64,000 nt of DNA from Chelativorans sp. ZYF759. Lineage in GTDB: Bacteria; Pseudomonadota; Alphaproteobacteria; Rhizobiales; Rhizobiaceae. Below are positions 19,663 to 27,864 of the stretch, piece by piece; position 1 is the stretch's first letter; each line of letters opens with the position of its first letter. A model generated the notes under the pieces. That model saw only the letters and a list, made by a program, of their open reading frames with translations. It ran no database searches and was not told the DNA's origin. A program made the position numbers and the translations under genes. The stretch covers positions 310,001 to 374,000 of the forward strand of contig NZ_WVVV01000001.1 in NCBI RefSeq assembly GCF_012911015.1, in the 5' to 3' direction.

Positions 19663-20113
19663 CGAGGCGCTCTTTCTCGAACTGGGTGCGGTGAACCAGT
19701 ACTGGTTGCACTACCGCCTGCTTGAGGACTGGGGCTACGGCAAGCTCGCCAAGAAGGAGCGCGAGGAATCCATCGAGGAGATGCACCATGCCGACAAACT
19801 CGTCGAGCGCATCATCTTTCTCGAAGGTCATCCGAACCTCCAGAAGGTCGGCGCGCTGCGCATCGGTCAGAACCTGAAGGAAGTTCTGGAAGCCGATCTG
19901 GCCGGCGAACACGACGCGCGCAATGCCTACAAGAAATCGCGGGAAATCTGTCAGGAACTCGGTGACTACGTCACCATGAAGCTGTTCGAGGAACTGCTTG
20001 CCGACGAAGAGGGGCATATCGACTTCCTCGAAACCCAGCTGGACCTCATGGAATCGCTCGGCGAAGAGAAATACGCCCTGCTCAATTCCGTTTCCGCGGA
20101 CGAGCAGAAATAG
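19628..20113 (+). CDS. bfr: Bacterioferritin
   Basis: Bacterioferritin stores iron in a 24-subunit haem-containing cage. The 161-residue protein has the expected ferroxidase ligands Glu18, Glu51 and His54 and the haem-binding Met52, with the second glutamate-histidine pair in [13 protein letters not shown]. Length and fold match the family. It is the second gene of bfd-bfr and is convergent with phnN, only 3 bp separating the two stop codons. Confidence 0.95.
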   Translation: MKGDPKIIERLNEALFLELGAVNQYWLHYRLLEDWGYGKLAKKEREESIEEMHHADKLVERIIFLEGHPNLQKVGALRIGQNLKEVLEADLAGEHDARNAYKKSREICQELGDYVTMKLFEELLADEEGHIDFLETQLDLMESLGEEKYALLNSVSADEQK

Positions 20114-20116
20114 GCT

Positions 20117-20746
20117 TCAGACGATATCCGAGACGGCAGCGCCAGCCAGCGCCTTGCGAATGAGCCCGACGAGTTGCCTTCCCGCCTCGTCGGGTTTCGC
20201 ATTGTTGGCAATCTCGATGGCGCCCGGTACCCGCCCGGCCTCGCCGGACAGGCGTGACAATCGGTCCAGGATCTGTGCGCGCGTTTCCCTGCCGCGGGCG
20301 GCCAGCCGGTCGGCGAGGATTTCGGGCTCGGCCGTCACCAGGACGACCGATACGTTCGCATAGCGTTCCCGCAGTTGCGGCAGCGCGGCCCGCGACAGAT
20401 TGCCCACCACCGCCATGCCGGCTGCCATGTGCCTGTCGATTTCAGCGGGCAGCCCGTAACTCAGGCCATGGGCGTGCCAGCTGACCGCGAAGGCTCCCTC
20501 CTTGCTCGCCTTGTCGAACTCGGCTTGGCCGAGTGTGTCGTGGTTTTCGCCGCCGGCGGCGGCCGAGCGCGTCACGACGCGGCGCACGAAATGGATTTCG
20601 CGTTCGTTGAGCAGCTCTGCGCGCGCGAAATCGAGCAGTGTATCCTTTCCGGCACCCGACGGCCCCACCACCGCCACGAAGCAGCCGGAGCGCAACGGGA
20701 AAGGCTGTGCGGCCTGTTCGCGCTCGATCAGGGCCGAGACCATCAT
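20117..20746 (-). CDS. phnN: Ribose 1,5-bisphosphate phosphokinase PhnN
   Basis: PhnN phosphorylates ribose 1,5-bisphosphate to PRPP, the step that returns the sugar of the C-P lyase pathway to metabolism. The 209-residue protein has a guanylate-kinase-like fold with Walker A GPSGAGKDT near residues 29-37. Its first codons overlap the phnM stop by 4 bp (ATGA). It is the last gene of the C-P lyase locus on the minus strand. Confidence 0.92.
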   Translation of the reverse strand: MMVSALIEREQAAQPFPLRSGCFVAVVGPSGAGKDTLLDFARAELLNEREIHFVRRVVTRSAAAGGENHDTLGQAEFDKASKEGAFAVSWHAHGLSYGLPAEIDRHMAAGMAVVGNLSRAALPQLRERYANVSVVLVTAEPEILADRLAARGRETRAQILDRLSRLSGEAGRVPGAIEIANNAKPDEAGRQLVGLIRKALAGAAVSDIV

Positions 20747-21882
20747 GCGACGCGGCGCCCCTCGCGCCAGACGGAGCGGACGACGGGGACGTGATGGTCG
20801 AGGCGGACCCGCACCAGATCCGCCCGCTTGCCGGTCTCGATCGCGCCTCGATCGGACAGCCCGACGGCCGCGGCGGGGTTCCTGGAAACCATGGCCACCG
20901 CCTGAGGCAGAGAGATACCCTCGACGACCTCGCCGAGATGAAAGGCCGATTGGATGAGGCTGAAGGGAATATAGTCGGAGGACAGGATGTCGAGCGTGCC
21001 GGCTTCCGCCAGATCGCGGGCCGACACGTTGCCCGAATGGGAGCCGCCGCGCACAAGGTTCGGCGCGCCCATGAGGACAGCCATGCCGGCTTCCTTCGAG
21101 GCACGGGCAGCCATGGTGGTCGTCGGAAACTCGGCAACCCGCACGCCCTGCTGCCTGGCCTCTTCGACATGATCCAGCGTCGCGTCGTCGTGGCTGGCGA
21201 GGATGATCCCCCGCTCGGCGCAGGCCGCCGCGATTGCCTCGCGGTTGGGGATGGAATTCTTCTGAGAATCAGCGACCCGCTTCTCGCAGAAGGCGCGGAA
21301 CTCCTCTTCAGACATCTTCAGCTTGCCCATGTAGTAGATCTGGTAGGCCTCCAGCCGGGCAAACTGCCGCTGGCCGGGCGCGTGGTCCATCAGGGACGCA
21401 AGTTTCACGCGGTCGTCGCCATCGAACATCGCGAAGCATTCGAGACAGTCGGCTGCAGAAACCTCGCAGCGCAGGTGGATGAAATGATCAGCGCGCAGCC
21501 GGTCGGCTTCCACCCCGTCGCGGATGGCATCGCCCAGCCGGCGCATGTCGTCGGGTCGCATCTCGCCATCCTCGTCGAGGCCGATGCGCAACGCGTCGAA
21601 GACGGTCGTGATTCCGGCCGTCGCCACCTGCGCGTCATGTGCGAGGACAGAGGCGATGGGGTTCCAGCGTACTTTGGGGCGCGGGGAGTAGTGGCCTTCG
21701 AGATGGTCGGTGTGCAGTTCCACGAGCCCCGGAACGACAAAATCGCCCTCCATGTCCTCGCCGACGCGCGAAGACCCCGACCAGATGTCAGCGATCACGC
21801 CGTCGCGGATCGCGACGGCGCCCTGGACGACTTCGTCAGGCAACACGATGCGGGCGTTTCGGAGCGTCAGTTCGGTGGTCAT
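20743..21882 (-). CDS. phnM: Alpha-D-ribose 1-methylphosphonate 5-triphosphate diphosphatase PhnM
   Basis: PhnM is an amidohydrolase that removes pyrophosphate from the triphosphate made by PhnGHIL, giving ribose 1-phosphonate 5-phosphate for PhnJ. The 379-residue protein has the metal motif VPGLVELHTDHLEGHYSPRP, a second histidine in LASHDDATLDHV, and SSDYIPFSLI near the end. The ATG at 21880-21882 gives the family start MTTELTLRNARIV, and the longer open frame upstream is rejected. It overlaps phnN by 4 bp and lies 4 bp after the DUF1045 gene. Confidence 0.94.
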   Translation of the reverse strand: MTTELTLRNARIVLPDEVVQGAVAIRDGVIADIWSGSSRVGEDMEGDFVVPGLVELHTDHLEGHYSPRPKVRWNPIASVLAHDAQVATAGITTVFDALRIGLDEDGEMRPDDMRRLGDAIRDGVEADRLRADHFIHLRCEVSAADCLECFAMFDGDDRVKLASLMDHAPGQRQFARLEAYQIYYMGKLKMSEEEFRAFCEKRVADSQKNSIPNREAIAAACAERGIILASHDDATLDHVEEARQQGVRVAEFPTTTMAARASKEAGMAVLMGAPNLVRGGSHSGNVSARDLAEAGTLDILSSDYIPFSLIQSAFHLGEVVEGISLPQAVAMVSRNPAAAVGLSDRGAIETGKRADLVRVRLDHHVPVVRSVWREGRRVA

Positions 21883-21886
21883 GGAA

Positions 21887-22594
21887 TCAGGCGGACTTTC
21901 TTTGATGCGTGGGGCCGATGGTGCGGGCGGTGTGAACCAGGAACGGCGCGCCGGCTTCCGGCTCGACAAAAAGTGCCAGCGTGTCGATGGACAGCGGCGT
22001 ATCCAAAAAAGCGCCGAATGTGTGTTCGATGGCGCGCGACACACGCGGAGAGTCGGTCGGGGTCACGCGTCCCGACAGGGTCATGTGGAAGCGAAACTCG
22101 TCGAACACGTAAGGATAGCCCCACCCGTGCAGGTTCCGCAATTGCCCGGGAGAAAGGGCTTCGGGGTTTCGCCGTGCGAGTTCGGCTTCGGTCAGCGGTG
22201 CGCGGAACGGCTCGAAGCTCTTGACGACATCCGAGGCCAGCGCATCGAGCGCAGGCACGGGCTCGCCTGGAACGAGGGCAAAGAAGCCCGACATCCGGGC
22301 CAGGGTCATGCGGGGTATGAATACCGGCTCGCGCGCCTCGCAGAAAGCGTCCAGAGCCGACAGCAACTGTTCTTCGGACTGGTCGGCCGCAAGGCGAAAT
22401 GGCGCCTTGAGCGTGGCGTGAAAGCCGTAGCGGCGCGCCGAGGCCGTATGGAAGGCGATCTCGGCTGCCGACAACCCGCCCACGGCGCCTTGCGGCCGCA
22501 CGGTCCCGCCATAGGCATCGCGGCCGAGCCACTCGGCGGCGATTCGGCCCAGCGGCGCATCCCGCGCGGGCGTAAAATAGACGGCATAACGCAT
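21887..22594 (-). CDS. DUF1045 phosphonate-operon protein with 2H phosphoesterase motifs
   Basis: This 235-residue protein belongs to a family seen in C-P lyase operons (DUF1045, TIGR03223 type, from memory). It has two H-x-T/S motifs, HATLKAPF and HMTLSG, the pattern of 2H phosphoesterases that open 2',3'- or 1,2-cyclic phosphates. No phnP is found in the window, and PhnP would normally open 5-phosphoribosyl 1,2-cyclic phosphate made by PhnJ. This protein may fill that role, an inference from motifs and context. It heads the DUF1045-phnM-phnN unit, starting at a well-placed ATG. Confidence 0.85.
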   Translation of the reverse strand: MRYAVYFTPARDAPLGRIAAEWLGRDAYGGTVRPQGAVGGLSAAEIAFHTASARRYGFHATLKAPFRLAADQSEEQLLSALDAFCEAREPVFIPRMTLARMSGFFALVPGEPVPALDALASDVVKSFEPFRAPLTEAELARRNPEALSPGQLRNLHGWGYPYVFDEFRFHMTLSGRVTPTDSPRVSRAIEHTFGAFLDTPLSIDTLALFVEPEAGAPFLVHTARTIGPTHQRKSA

Positions 22595-22681
22595 GTTCTG
22601 GCCTGTTGGATCGGCGGCCGGCGCGCGCTCAAGACGTCCGGACGATGCTCCGACCTAGGTGATTTTCATGACAGAATGAAG

Positions 22682-22711
22682 AAAGACGGGCCGATGGCAA
22701 GGCCCGTCGCC
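22682..22711 (-). terminator. Terminator after phnE2
   Basis: The 8-bp stem GGGCCGTC-type repeat (GACGGGCC with GGCCCGTC) around an eight-base loop is followed on the minus strand by TTTC. It begins 3 bp past the phnE2 stop and suggests that the DUF1045-phnM-phnN unit has its own promoter or is read through. Confidence 0.6.
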
Positions 22712-22713
22712 TT

Positions 22714-23571
22714 TCAATGTGCCGCCTGGCCGATGTAGCGCGCGCGGATGAGGCGCGAGGCCCAGTCGATGATGGCGATGACGATCAGCACGTTGAGCAC
22801 GACGAAAGCCACCTGGTCGTAGAGACCGGCACGGAAACGCTCGATGATGATCATGCCGATGCCGCCCGCGCCCACGATTCCGAGGATGGTGGCACTGCGG
22901 GTCGAACTCTCGAAGAAATAGAGGGACTGCGAGATGAAGACCGGCATGACCTGCGGCAGATAGCCGTAGCGGATCGTCTTGAGCGGCCCGGCCCCGGTGG
23001 AGCGAACGCCCTCCACCTGCTTGCGGTCGATGTTTTCGATCGCCTCGGCATAGAGCTTGGACAGCGTGCCCATGTCCGAGATGAAGATGGCCAGCACGCC
23101 GGCCAGCGGGCCGAGACCCACGGCGCGCACGAAGACGAGGCCCCAGACCAGCTGGTCGACACCGCGGAAGACGTCGAGCACGCGCCGTACGACCTGACGC
23201 AGGAAGCCGAAGGGCATCGTGTTGCGCGCGCCCAGGAAACCGATGCCAAGCGCCGCACAGCTGCCCAGGAAGGTGCCCAGGAAGGCCATGCCGATGGTCT
23301 GGCCGATGCCGACATAGATCTGGCCGTACATCCATTCGTCCATGTCACGCCAGACGAAGAAGGACGACAGCAGGCGCCAGGCGCGGTCGGAAGCCGAGAA
23401 GAGCTTGTAGACCTCGAAGAACCACAGCGAGCCGACGACATAGGCGATCACCGCAGCCCAGATGCCCCAGAAGACGACGTCGGAGCGCAGGGTGGGAAAG
23501 GCGGAGGAATGATCGCGGCGCACCGCGTCAATTTCCGCCTGCGAGAAGGATGCAAAGGATGGCGTCGTCAT
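22714..23571 (-). CDS. phnE: Phosphonate ABC transporter permease PhnE2
   Basis: This is a 285-residue inner-membrane permease with about six helices and the EAA loop GAGPLKTIRYGYLPQVMP, which contacts the PhnC ATPase. It ends in the short tail RARYIGQAAH. It overlaps the other permease gene by 4 bp (ATGA). Two different PhnE proteins, presumably forming a heterodimer, are common in rhizobia. Confidence 0.93.
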   Translation of the reverse strand: MTTPSFASFSQAEIDAVRRDHSSAFPTLRSDVVFWGIWAAVIAYVVGSLWFFEVYKLFSASDRAWRLLSSFFVWRDMDEWMYGQIYVGIGQTIGMAFLGTFLGSCAALGIGFLGARNTMPFGFLRQVVRRVLDVFRGVDQLVWGLVFVRAVGLGPLAGVLAIFISDMGTLSKLYAEAIENIDRKQVEGVRSTGAGPLKTIRYGYLPQVMPVFISQSLYFFESSTRSATILGIVGAGGIGMIIIERFRAGLYDQVAFVVLNVLIVIAIIDWASRLIRARYIGQAAH

Positions 23572-24485
23572 CGGGCGAAGGCCTCCTTGCCGATGAAGAA
23601 GGTGCGCATGCGCTCGGAGATCAGATCGACCACCGTGACCATGAGCACGACTAGGATCAGCACGGCGAGCACGCGATCATCGGAATAGAAGGAGATGACG
23701 TGGTAGAGTTCCTGGCCGATGCCGCCGGCCCCGACGAAGCCGACCACCGCGGATGCCCGCACGTTGATCTCGAAACGCAAGAGCGTGTAGCTGATGAAGT
23801 TGGGCATCACCTGGGGCATGACGCCGTAGCGCATTTCCTCGAACCAGTTGCCGCCGACCCCCCTGATGCCCTGGACGGGGCGCCCCGAGGCGTTCTCGTT
23901 GACCTCGGCGAACATCTTGCCGAGCGCGCCTGCGGTATGGATCGCGATGGCCAGCACGCCGGCCAGCGGCCCGATACCCACCATGAAGACGAAGACCAGC
24001 GCATAGAGGATTTCCGGCACGCCGCGGAAGAACTCCATGACCCGGCGCGTGATCCAGTAGACCGCGCCGTTCGGGGCCAGGTTGCGGGCTGCGGGGAAGG
24101 ACAGGAGAAACGCGATGGCGGCGCCGATGATCGTCCCCGTCAGCGCCATCAGGACGGTCTCGAACAGAAGCCGGACATATTTCCCGATGTCGGAGTACCA
24201 GTAAAGCAGCGAGCCAGCGGGCGCGCGGCCCGCCTCGTTTCGGCCCTCGAAAAGCACGTCCCACTGCAGGCTGGGCAGGATCGTCCCGAAATACTCGAAG
24301 ATGCGCGGGAGCCCGGCGGCAAGCCGGTCGGGAAAGAAGCGCGACACGTTGATCGAGAAAGCGAGCAGGAGGAGGAACCCGCCCGCAAACAGCAGGTTCA
24401 TGATGAGCTTCTGGCGTCGCAGATCCTTGCGATGCTGCTCGAAATCGGCGACGGGGTCGCCGCCGCCAAGAGTTGTGACCGACAT
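23568..24485 (-). CDS. phnE: Phosphonate ABC transporter permease PhnE1
   Basis: This is a 305-residue permease, the partner of PhnE2. It has a short cytoplasmic N-terminus (FEQHRKDLRRQKL), one early helix, and the EAA motif GVGGNWFEEMRYGVMPQVMPN. Its gene starts 13 bp after the phnC stop and overlaps phnE2 at its own end. The S. meliloti homologues are called phoE and phoT and carry both phosphate and phosphonate, so the substrate range may be broad. Confidence 0.93.
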   Translation of the reverse strand: MSVTTLGGGDPVADFEQHRKDLRRQKLIMNLLFAGGFLLLLAFSINVSRFFPDRLAAGLPRIFEYFGTILPSLQWDVLFEGRNEAGRAPAGSLLYWYSDIGKYVRLLFETVLMALTGTIIGAAIAFLLSFPAARNLAPNGAVYWITRRVMEFFRGVPEILYALVFVFMVGIGPLAGVLAIAIHTAGALGKMFAEVNENASGRPVQGIRGVGGNWFEEMRYGVMPQVMPNFISYTLLRFEINVRASAVVGFVGAGGIGQELYHVISFYSDDRVLAVLILVVLMVTVVDLISERMRTFFIGKEAFAR

Positions 24486-24498
24486 GGTTTGCGACCTG

Positions 24499-25320
24499 CT
24501 ATTCGGCGGCGAGGCGCAGATTGGCGCGCTTGCTCTCGGTGCCCTTCAGGGCGGTCGAGGTGACGCCTTCCGAAAAGGCCTCGTCGGCTTCCGCGCCATA
24601 GATCTCGCGCGCCTTGGCGTCCGTCAGCTGCGGCGGGGTCCCGTCGAATACCACCTTGCCGTCCAGCATGCCGATGATGCGATCGCAATAGGAGCGCGCC
24701 GTGTCGAGCGTGTGGAGATTGCAGAGAACGGTGATTCCGTCTTCCTGGTTGATGCGGCGAAGGGCATCCATGACGAGGCGGGCGTTCATGGGATCGAGCG
24801 ATGCGATCGGCTCGTCGGCGAGCATGATCTTCGGCTCCTGCATCAGCGCGCGCGCGATGGCGACACGCTGCATCTGCCCGCCCGAAAGCGTCTCGGCCTT
24901 CTGCAGCGCGGTCGGCGCCATGCCGAGACGGTCGAGCGCCCGGATCGCGAAGGCGCGCTCGGCTGCCGAGAAGATCGAGAACATCGAGGTGAAGATGTTG
25001 TGATGGTAGAGCCGGCCGGTCATCACATTGGTGATGACATCGAGGCGGCCGACCAGGTTGAACTGCTGGAACACCATCGCGCAGCGCGAGCGCCATTCGA
25101 GCAGGTCCTTGCCCTTGAGCGCGGAGATGTCGCGGCCCTCATGCAGCATCTTGCCGGAGGTCGGATCGTTCAGCCGGTTGACCATGCGCAGGAGCGTCGA
25201 TTTGCCGGCGCCCGAGCGCCCGATGACGCCGACCATCTGGCCGTCGGGAATTTCGAGAGTGACGTCCGCCACGGCGGATTTGGCGCCGAAGGACTTGGTC
25301 AGGTTTTCGAATTGCAGCAT
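24499..25320 (-). CDS. phnC: Phosphonate ABC transporter ATPase PhnC
   Basis: PhnC powers phosphonate import. The 273-residue ATPase has Walker [10 protein letters not shown], the signature [15 protein letters not shown] and Walker [13 protein letters not shown], then the H-loop CNLHTLD. The ATG at 25318-25320 has GGAG seven bases upstream; the longer frame is rejected. A hairpin stands between phnD and this gene, so its expression is probably lower than that of the binding protein. Confidence 0.94.
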   Translation of the reverse strand: MLQFENLTKSFGAKSAVADVTLEIPDGQMVGVIGRSGAGKSTLLRMVNRLNDPTSGKMLHEGRDISALKGKDLLEWRSRCAMVFQQFNLVGRLDVITNVMTGRLYHHNIFTSMFSIFSAAERAFAIRALDRLGMAPTALQKAETLSGGQMQRVAIARALMQEPKIMLADEPIASLDPMNARLVMDALRRINQEDGITVLCNLHTLDTARSYCDRIIGMLDGKVVFDGTPPQLTDAKAREIYGAEADEAFSEGVTSTALKGTESKRANLRLAAE

Positions 25321-25401
25321 TGTGATCTCCGATCGCGCTCGGCCGTTGCGGCTCGTTGACGGGCCTGTGGCGCTTCCCCGGTGTTCTTTTTGTGTGCCAT
25401 G

Positions 25402-25432
25402 CGAAAAGGGGCCGTGCATGGCACGGCCCCTT
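25402..25432 (-). terminator. Hairpin between phnD and phnC (attenuator or mRNA-end stabiliser)
   Basis: A 12-bp stem (AAGGGGCCGTGC with GCACGGCCCCTT) with a three-base loop begins 9 bp after the phnD stop and is followed by TTTT then CGC on the minus strand. The weak U run suggests partial termination, which would give more PhnD than transporter membrane parts. Confidence 0.7.
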
Positions 25433-25441
25433 CAGAACTGG

Positions 25442-26368
25442 TCAGCGCGAGCCGGCGACTTCCGCCTCCCGCATGGCGACAATGCCAGCGAAGAAATCGT
25501 GGTCCACCGCGACCCAGCCCTGACCCTCGCCGAAGGAGATCGAGCGATAGCATTCGGGGTCGTTCTCCAGCTGATTGGCGAGCAGCCCGGTGACGATATC
25601 CTTGACCTCCTGCGGCAGGCTCTTGGCGATGACGACCGGACCATTCGGGATAAGCTCGGATTCCCAGATCACCCGGATGTCGTTCATGTCGAGGAGGCCG
25701 TTGTCGACCATGCGGCGCAGGTTGCCGCGGCTGTAGCCTTCCGAAGGCTCGCCCTGACCGGAAGTCCAGGTAACGCCGGCGTCATACTGACCTTCCAGTA
25801 CTGCGATAACCGCCTGCTCATGGCCACCGCCGAAGCCGGTGCGGCTAAAATAGGTATCGGGATCGATGCCGGCGGCCTGAAGCTGTGCACGCGGCACGAG
25901 ATAGCCCGAGGTGGAGTTGGGATCGGCCCAGGCCAGCGAGTGGCCTTCCATGTCTTCGAGCGAGTGGATGTCGGTGTCGGCGCGGGTATACATGGCCGCG
26001 ATGTAGCCCAGCGACCCATCGGCCTCGGCCGACACGAAGACCGGCTCGACGGCCTCCGGATCCTGCAGATAGATGGCCGCGTATGCGGAGGCCCCGAGCG
26101 CGCCATATTCCAGCTGGCCGGCAACGAGACCCTGGATCACGCCGGCATAGTCGGGCGCGGGGTACATCTCGACGGGAATGCCGAGGGCTTCTTCGAGCGT
26201 CTCCCTCCAGCACTCGTTGTTGCGCAGGCGGTCCGACTCGTTCTCGCCGCCGAGAAGGCCGATGCGAAAGACGGGAAGATCGTCGCGCCAGTCCGCCTGA
26301 GCCGTGGCTGCGAAGGCGGAAACGGCGATGGCCAGGGCGGCCGTACCGGAAACAAGTCTCTTGAGCAT
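25442..26368 (-). CDS. phnD: Phosphonate-binding periplasmic protein PhnD
   Basis: PhnD captures phosphonates in the periplasm and delivers them to PhnE. The 308-residue precursor has a Sec signal peptide (LKRLVSGTAALAIAVSAFAATAQA, cut after residue 24 or so). The ligand-binding fold shows LEYGALGASAYAAIY and GGGHEQAVIAVLEGQYDAGVTW. The ATG at 26366-26368 follows GGAG by seven bases; the in-frame extension upstream would destroy the signal peptide. It is the first gene of phnDCE1E2, with a Pho box 112 bp upstream. Confidence 0.94.
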   Translation of the reverse strand: MLKRLVSGTAALAIAVSAFAATAQADWRDDLPVFRIGLLGGENESDRLRNNECWRETLEEALGIPVEMYPAPDYAGVIQGLVAGQLEYGALGASAYAAIYLQDPEAVEPVFVSAEADGSLGYIAAMYTRADTDIHSLEDMEGHSLAWADPNSTSGYLVPRAQLQAAGIDPDTYFSRTGFGGGHEQAVIAVLEGQYDAGVTWTSGQGEPSEGYSRGNLRRMVDNGLLDMNDIRVIWESELIPNGPVVIAKSLPQEVKDIVTGLLANQLENDPECYRSISFGEGQGWVAVDHDFFAGIVAMREAEVAGSR

Positions 26369-26479
26369 GTGTGGCTCCAACGCTTGAGGTCGTGAGGACA
26401 AAATCGTTCGGGCAAGGCGGAAGAGCCACCCGACGCGTAAAGCCCTAGCGACCTCTTGCGACAAGGCGTTGAAGCATTT

Positions 26480-26497
26480 CGGACAGTTCGATGACAA
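26480..26497 (-). promoter_or_regulatory. Pho box upstream of phnD
   Basis: On the minus strand TTGTCAT-CGAA-CTGTCCG gives two 7-bp repeats separated by four bases, with good agreement to the PhoB consensus CTGTCAT-N4-CTGTCAY. It lies 112 bp before the phnD ATG, in the 175-bp gap after the acetyltransferase gene. PhoB control of phnCDE (phoCDET) is known in S. meliloti. The site itself is read from sequence only. Confidence 0.65.
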
Positions 26498-26543
26498 TTC
26501 ACAGCCGCAGCCTCGGCGACTGCGCAGGCAGTGGGCAATGTGC

Positions 26544-27158
26544 TCAGCCGCCGTGCTTTTCCAGAAAAGCGTCGATGGTCAGGGTCCGGAAGTCGTCGAG
26601 CGCGCCGCGCAGGCGCAGATGATCCCAGTCCCACCAGGACAGTGCCTGAAGGCGCTCCGCCACGGGCGGCTCGACGCGGCGCCGGATCGGCCTTGCGGGA
26701 ACACCGCCGACGATTTCGTAGGGCGCGACGTCCTTCGTGACCACTGCGCCTGCCCCCACCACCGCGCCGTTGCCGATGGTCACGCCCGGCAGGATCGTCG
26801 ATCCGTGACCGAGCCAGGTGTCGTGACCTATGCGCACCCGGTTGGAGCGCCGCCAGTCGAAGAATTCCTCCTCGTTGGCCGCGTCCGCCCAATAGTCGGC
26901 AGCGCGATAGGTGAAGTGGTGTTGTGTCGCCCGCCAGGTGGGATGGTTGGTGGCATTGATGCGCACGGCGGCGGCGATGTTGGCGAATTTGCCGATCTCG
27001 GCGCACCACACGCCGCAATCCTGCATCATGTAGGCATAGTCGCCGAGTTGCGTTTCGTGGACGCGGCAGCGCTCGGCGATCTCGGTGTAGCGGCCGAGCG
27101 TCGAGCCCGACACCTCGGCGCTCGGGTGGACCAGCGGCGCTTCGGAAAGTCGCGTCAT
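26544..27158 (-). CDS. Hexapeptide-repeat acetyltransferase of the phosphonate operon
   Basis: This 204-residue protein is a left-handed beta-helix acyltransferase, with repeats such as WLGHGSTILPGVTIGNGAVVGAGAVV and the catalytic histidine region of the xenobiotic acetyltransferase type (GHDTWLGHG). It belongs to the phosphonate-metabolism transferase group (TIGR03308 type, from memory). Its acceptor is unknown; acetylation of aminoalkylphosphonates, as by PhnO, is a reasonable guess. The ATG at 27156-27158 overlaps the phnL stop as ATGA, which fixes the start. It is the last gene of phnGHI-fosX-JKL-acetyltransferase. Confidence 0.85.
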   Translation of the reverse strand: MTRLSEAPLVHPSAEVSGSTLGRYTEIAERCRVHETQLGDYAYMMQDCGVWCAEIGKFANIAAAVRINATNHPTWRATQHHFTYRAADYWADAANEEEFFDWRRSNRVRIGHDTWLGHGSTILPGVTIGNGAVVGAGAVVTKDVAPYEIVGGVPARPIRRRVEPPVAERLQALSWWDWDHLRLRGALDDFRTLTIDAFLEKHGG

Positions 27159-27862
27159 GCCGCGCTCGCCCGCGGGGCGAAGGCGGTCACGTCGACGATC
27201 CGGTCGGCGACGGCCTCCCGCATCTCGCCATCGTGGAAGATGCCGAGCAACGCCGCGCCGGCCTTTTTCTTCTCCGCGATCAGTTCGGCCACCACCTGGC
27301 GGTTGGCCGCATCCAGCGAGGCCGTCGGCTCGTCCAGCAACAGCACCGGATGCTCGGTGATGAAACCGCGCGCCACGTTCACGCGCTGCTGTTCGCCCCC
27401 CGAAAAGGTCGCCGGCGGAAGCTGCCAGAGGCGTTCGGGAAGGTTGAGACGCTCCAGCAGCCCTGCGGCCCGCTCGCGCGCGGCCTGCTGGTCCACGCCG
27501 CGGGCAATGAGCGGCTCCGCCACCACGTCGAGTGCCGGAACGCGCGGAACCGCGCGCAGGAACTGGCTGACATAGCCGACCGTTTCGCGGCGGACTTCCA
27601 GCACCATGCGGGGATCGGCGGACACGATGTCGATGAGACGCTCGCCATGGGAAACGATGATCTGTCCGGAATCGGCGGCGTAGTTGCCGTAGATCATCTT
27701 CAGGATCGAGCTTTTGCCCGCGCCGGAGGGTCCGCCCAGCACCGCGCATTCGCCGGCTGCCGCCGAAAACGAGACGTTCTCCACCACCCCCAGGCGGATA
27801 CCGCCGCGCAGATGCATGGTGAAGGTCTTCGAGACGTCGGAGAGGACGAGGGGGGTCGGCAT
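27155..27862 (-). CDS. phnL: C-P lyase subunit PhnL
   Basis: PhnL is an ABC-type ATPase that works with PhnGHI in attaching the phosphonate to ATP-derived ribose triphosphate. The 235-residue protein has Walker A GPSGAGKSS, the signature FSGGEQQRVNVARGF, and Walker B LLLDEPTASLD. Its gene starts 2 bp before the phnK stop region ends and overlaps the acetyltransferase by 4 bp. Confidence 0.94.
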   Translation of the reverse strand: MPTPLVLSDVSKTFTMHLRGGIRLGVVENVSFSAAAGECAVLGGPSGAGKSSILKMIYGNYAADSGQIIVSHGERLIDIVSADPRMVLEVRRETVGYVSQFLRAVPRVPALDVVAEPLIARGVDQQAARERAAGLLERLNLPERLWQLPPATFSGGEQQRVNVARGFITEHPVLLLDEPTASLDAANRQVVAELIAEKKKAGAALLGIFHDGEMREAVADRIVDVTAFAPRASAA

Positions 27863-27864
27863 CG

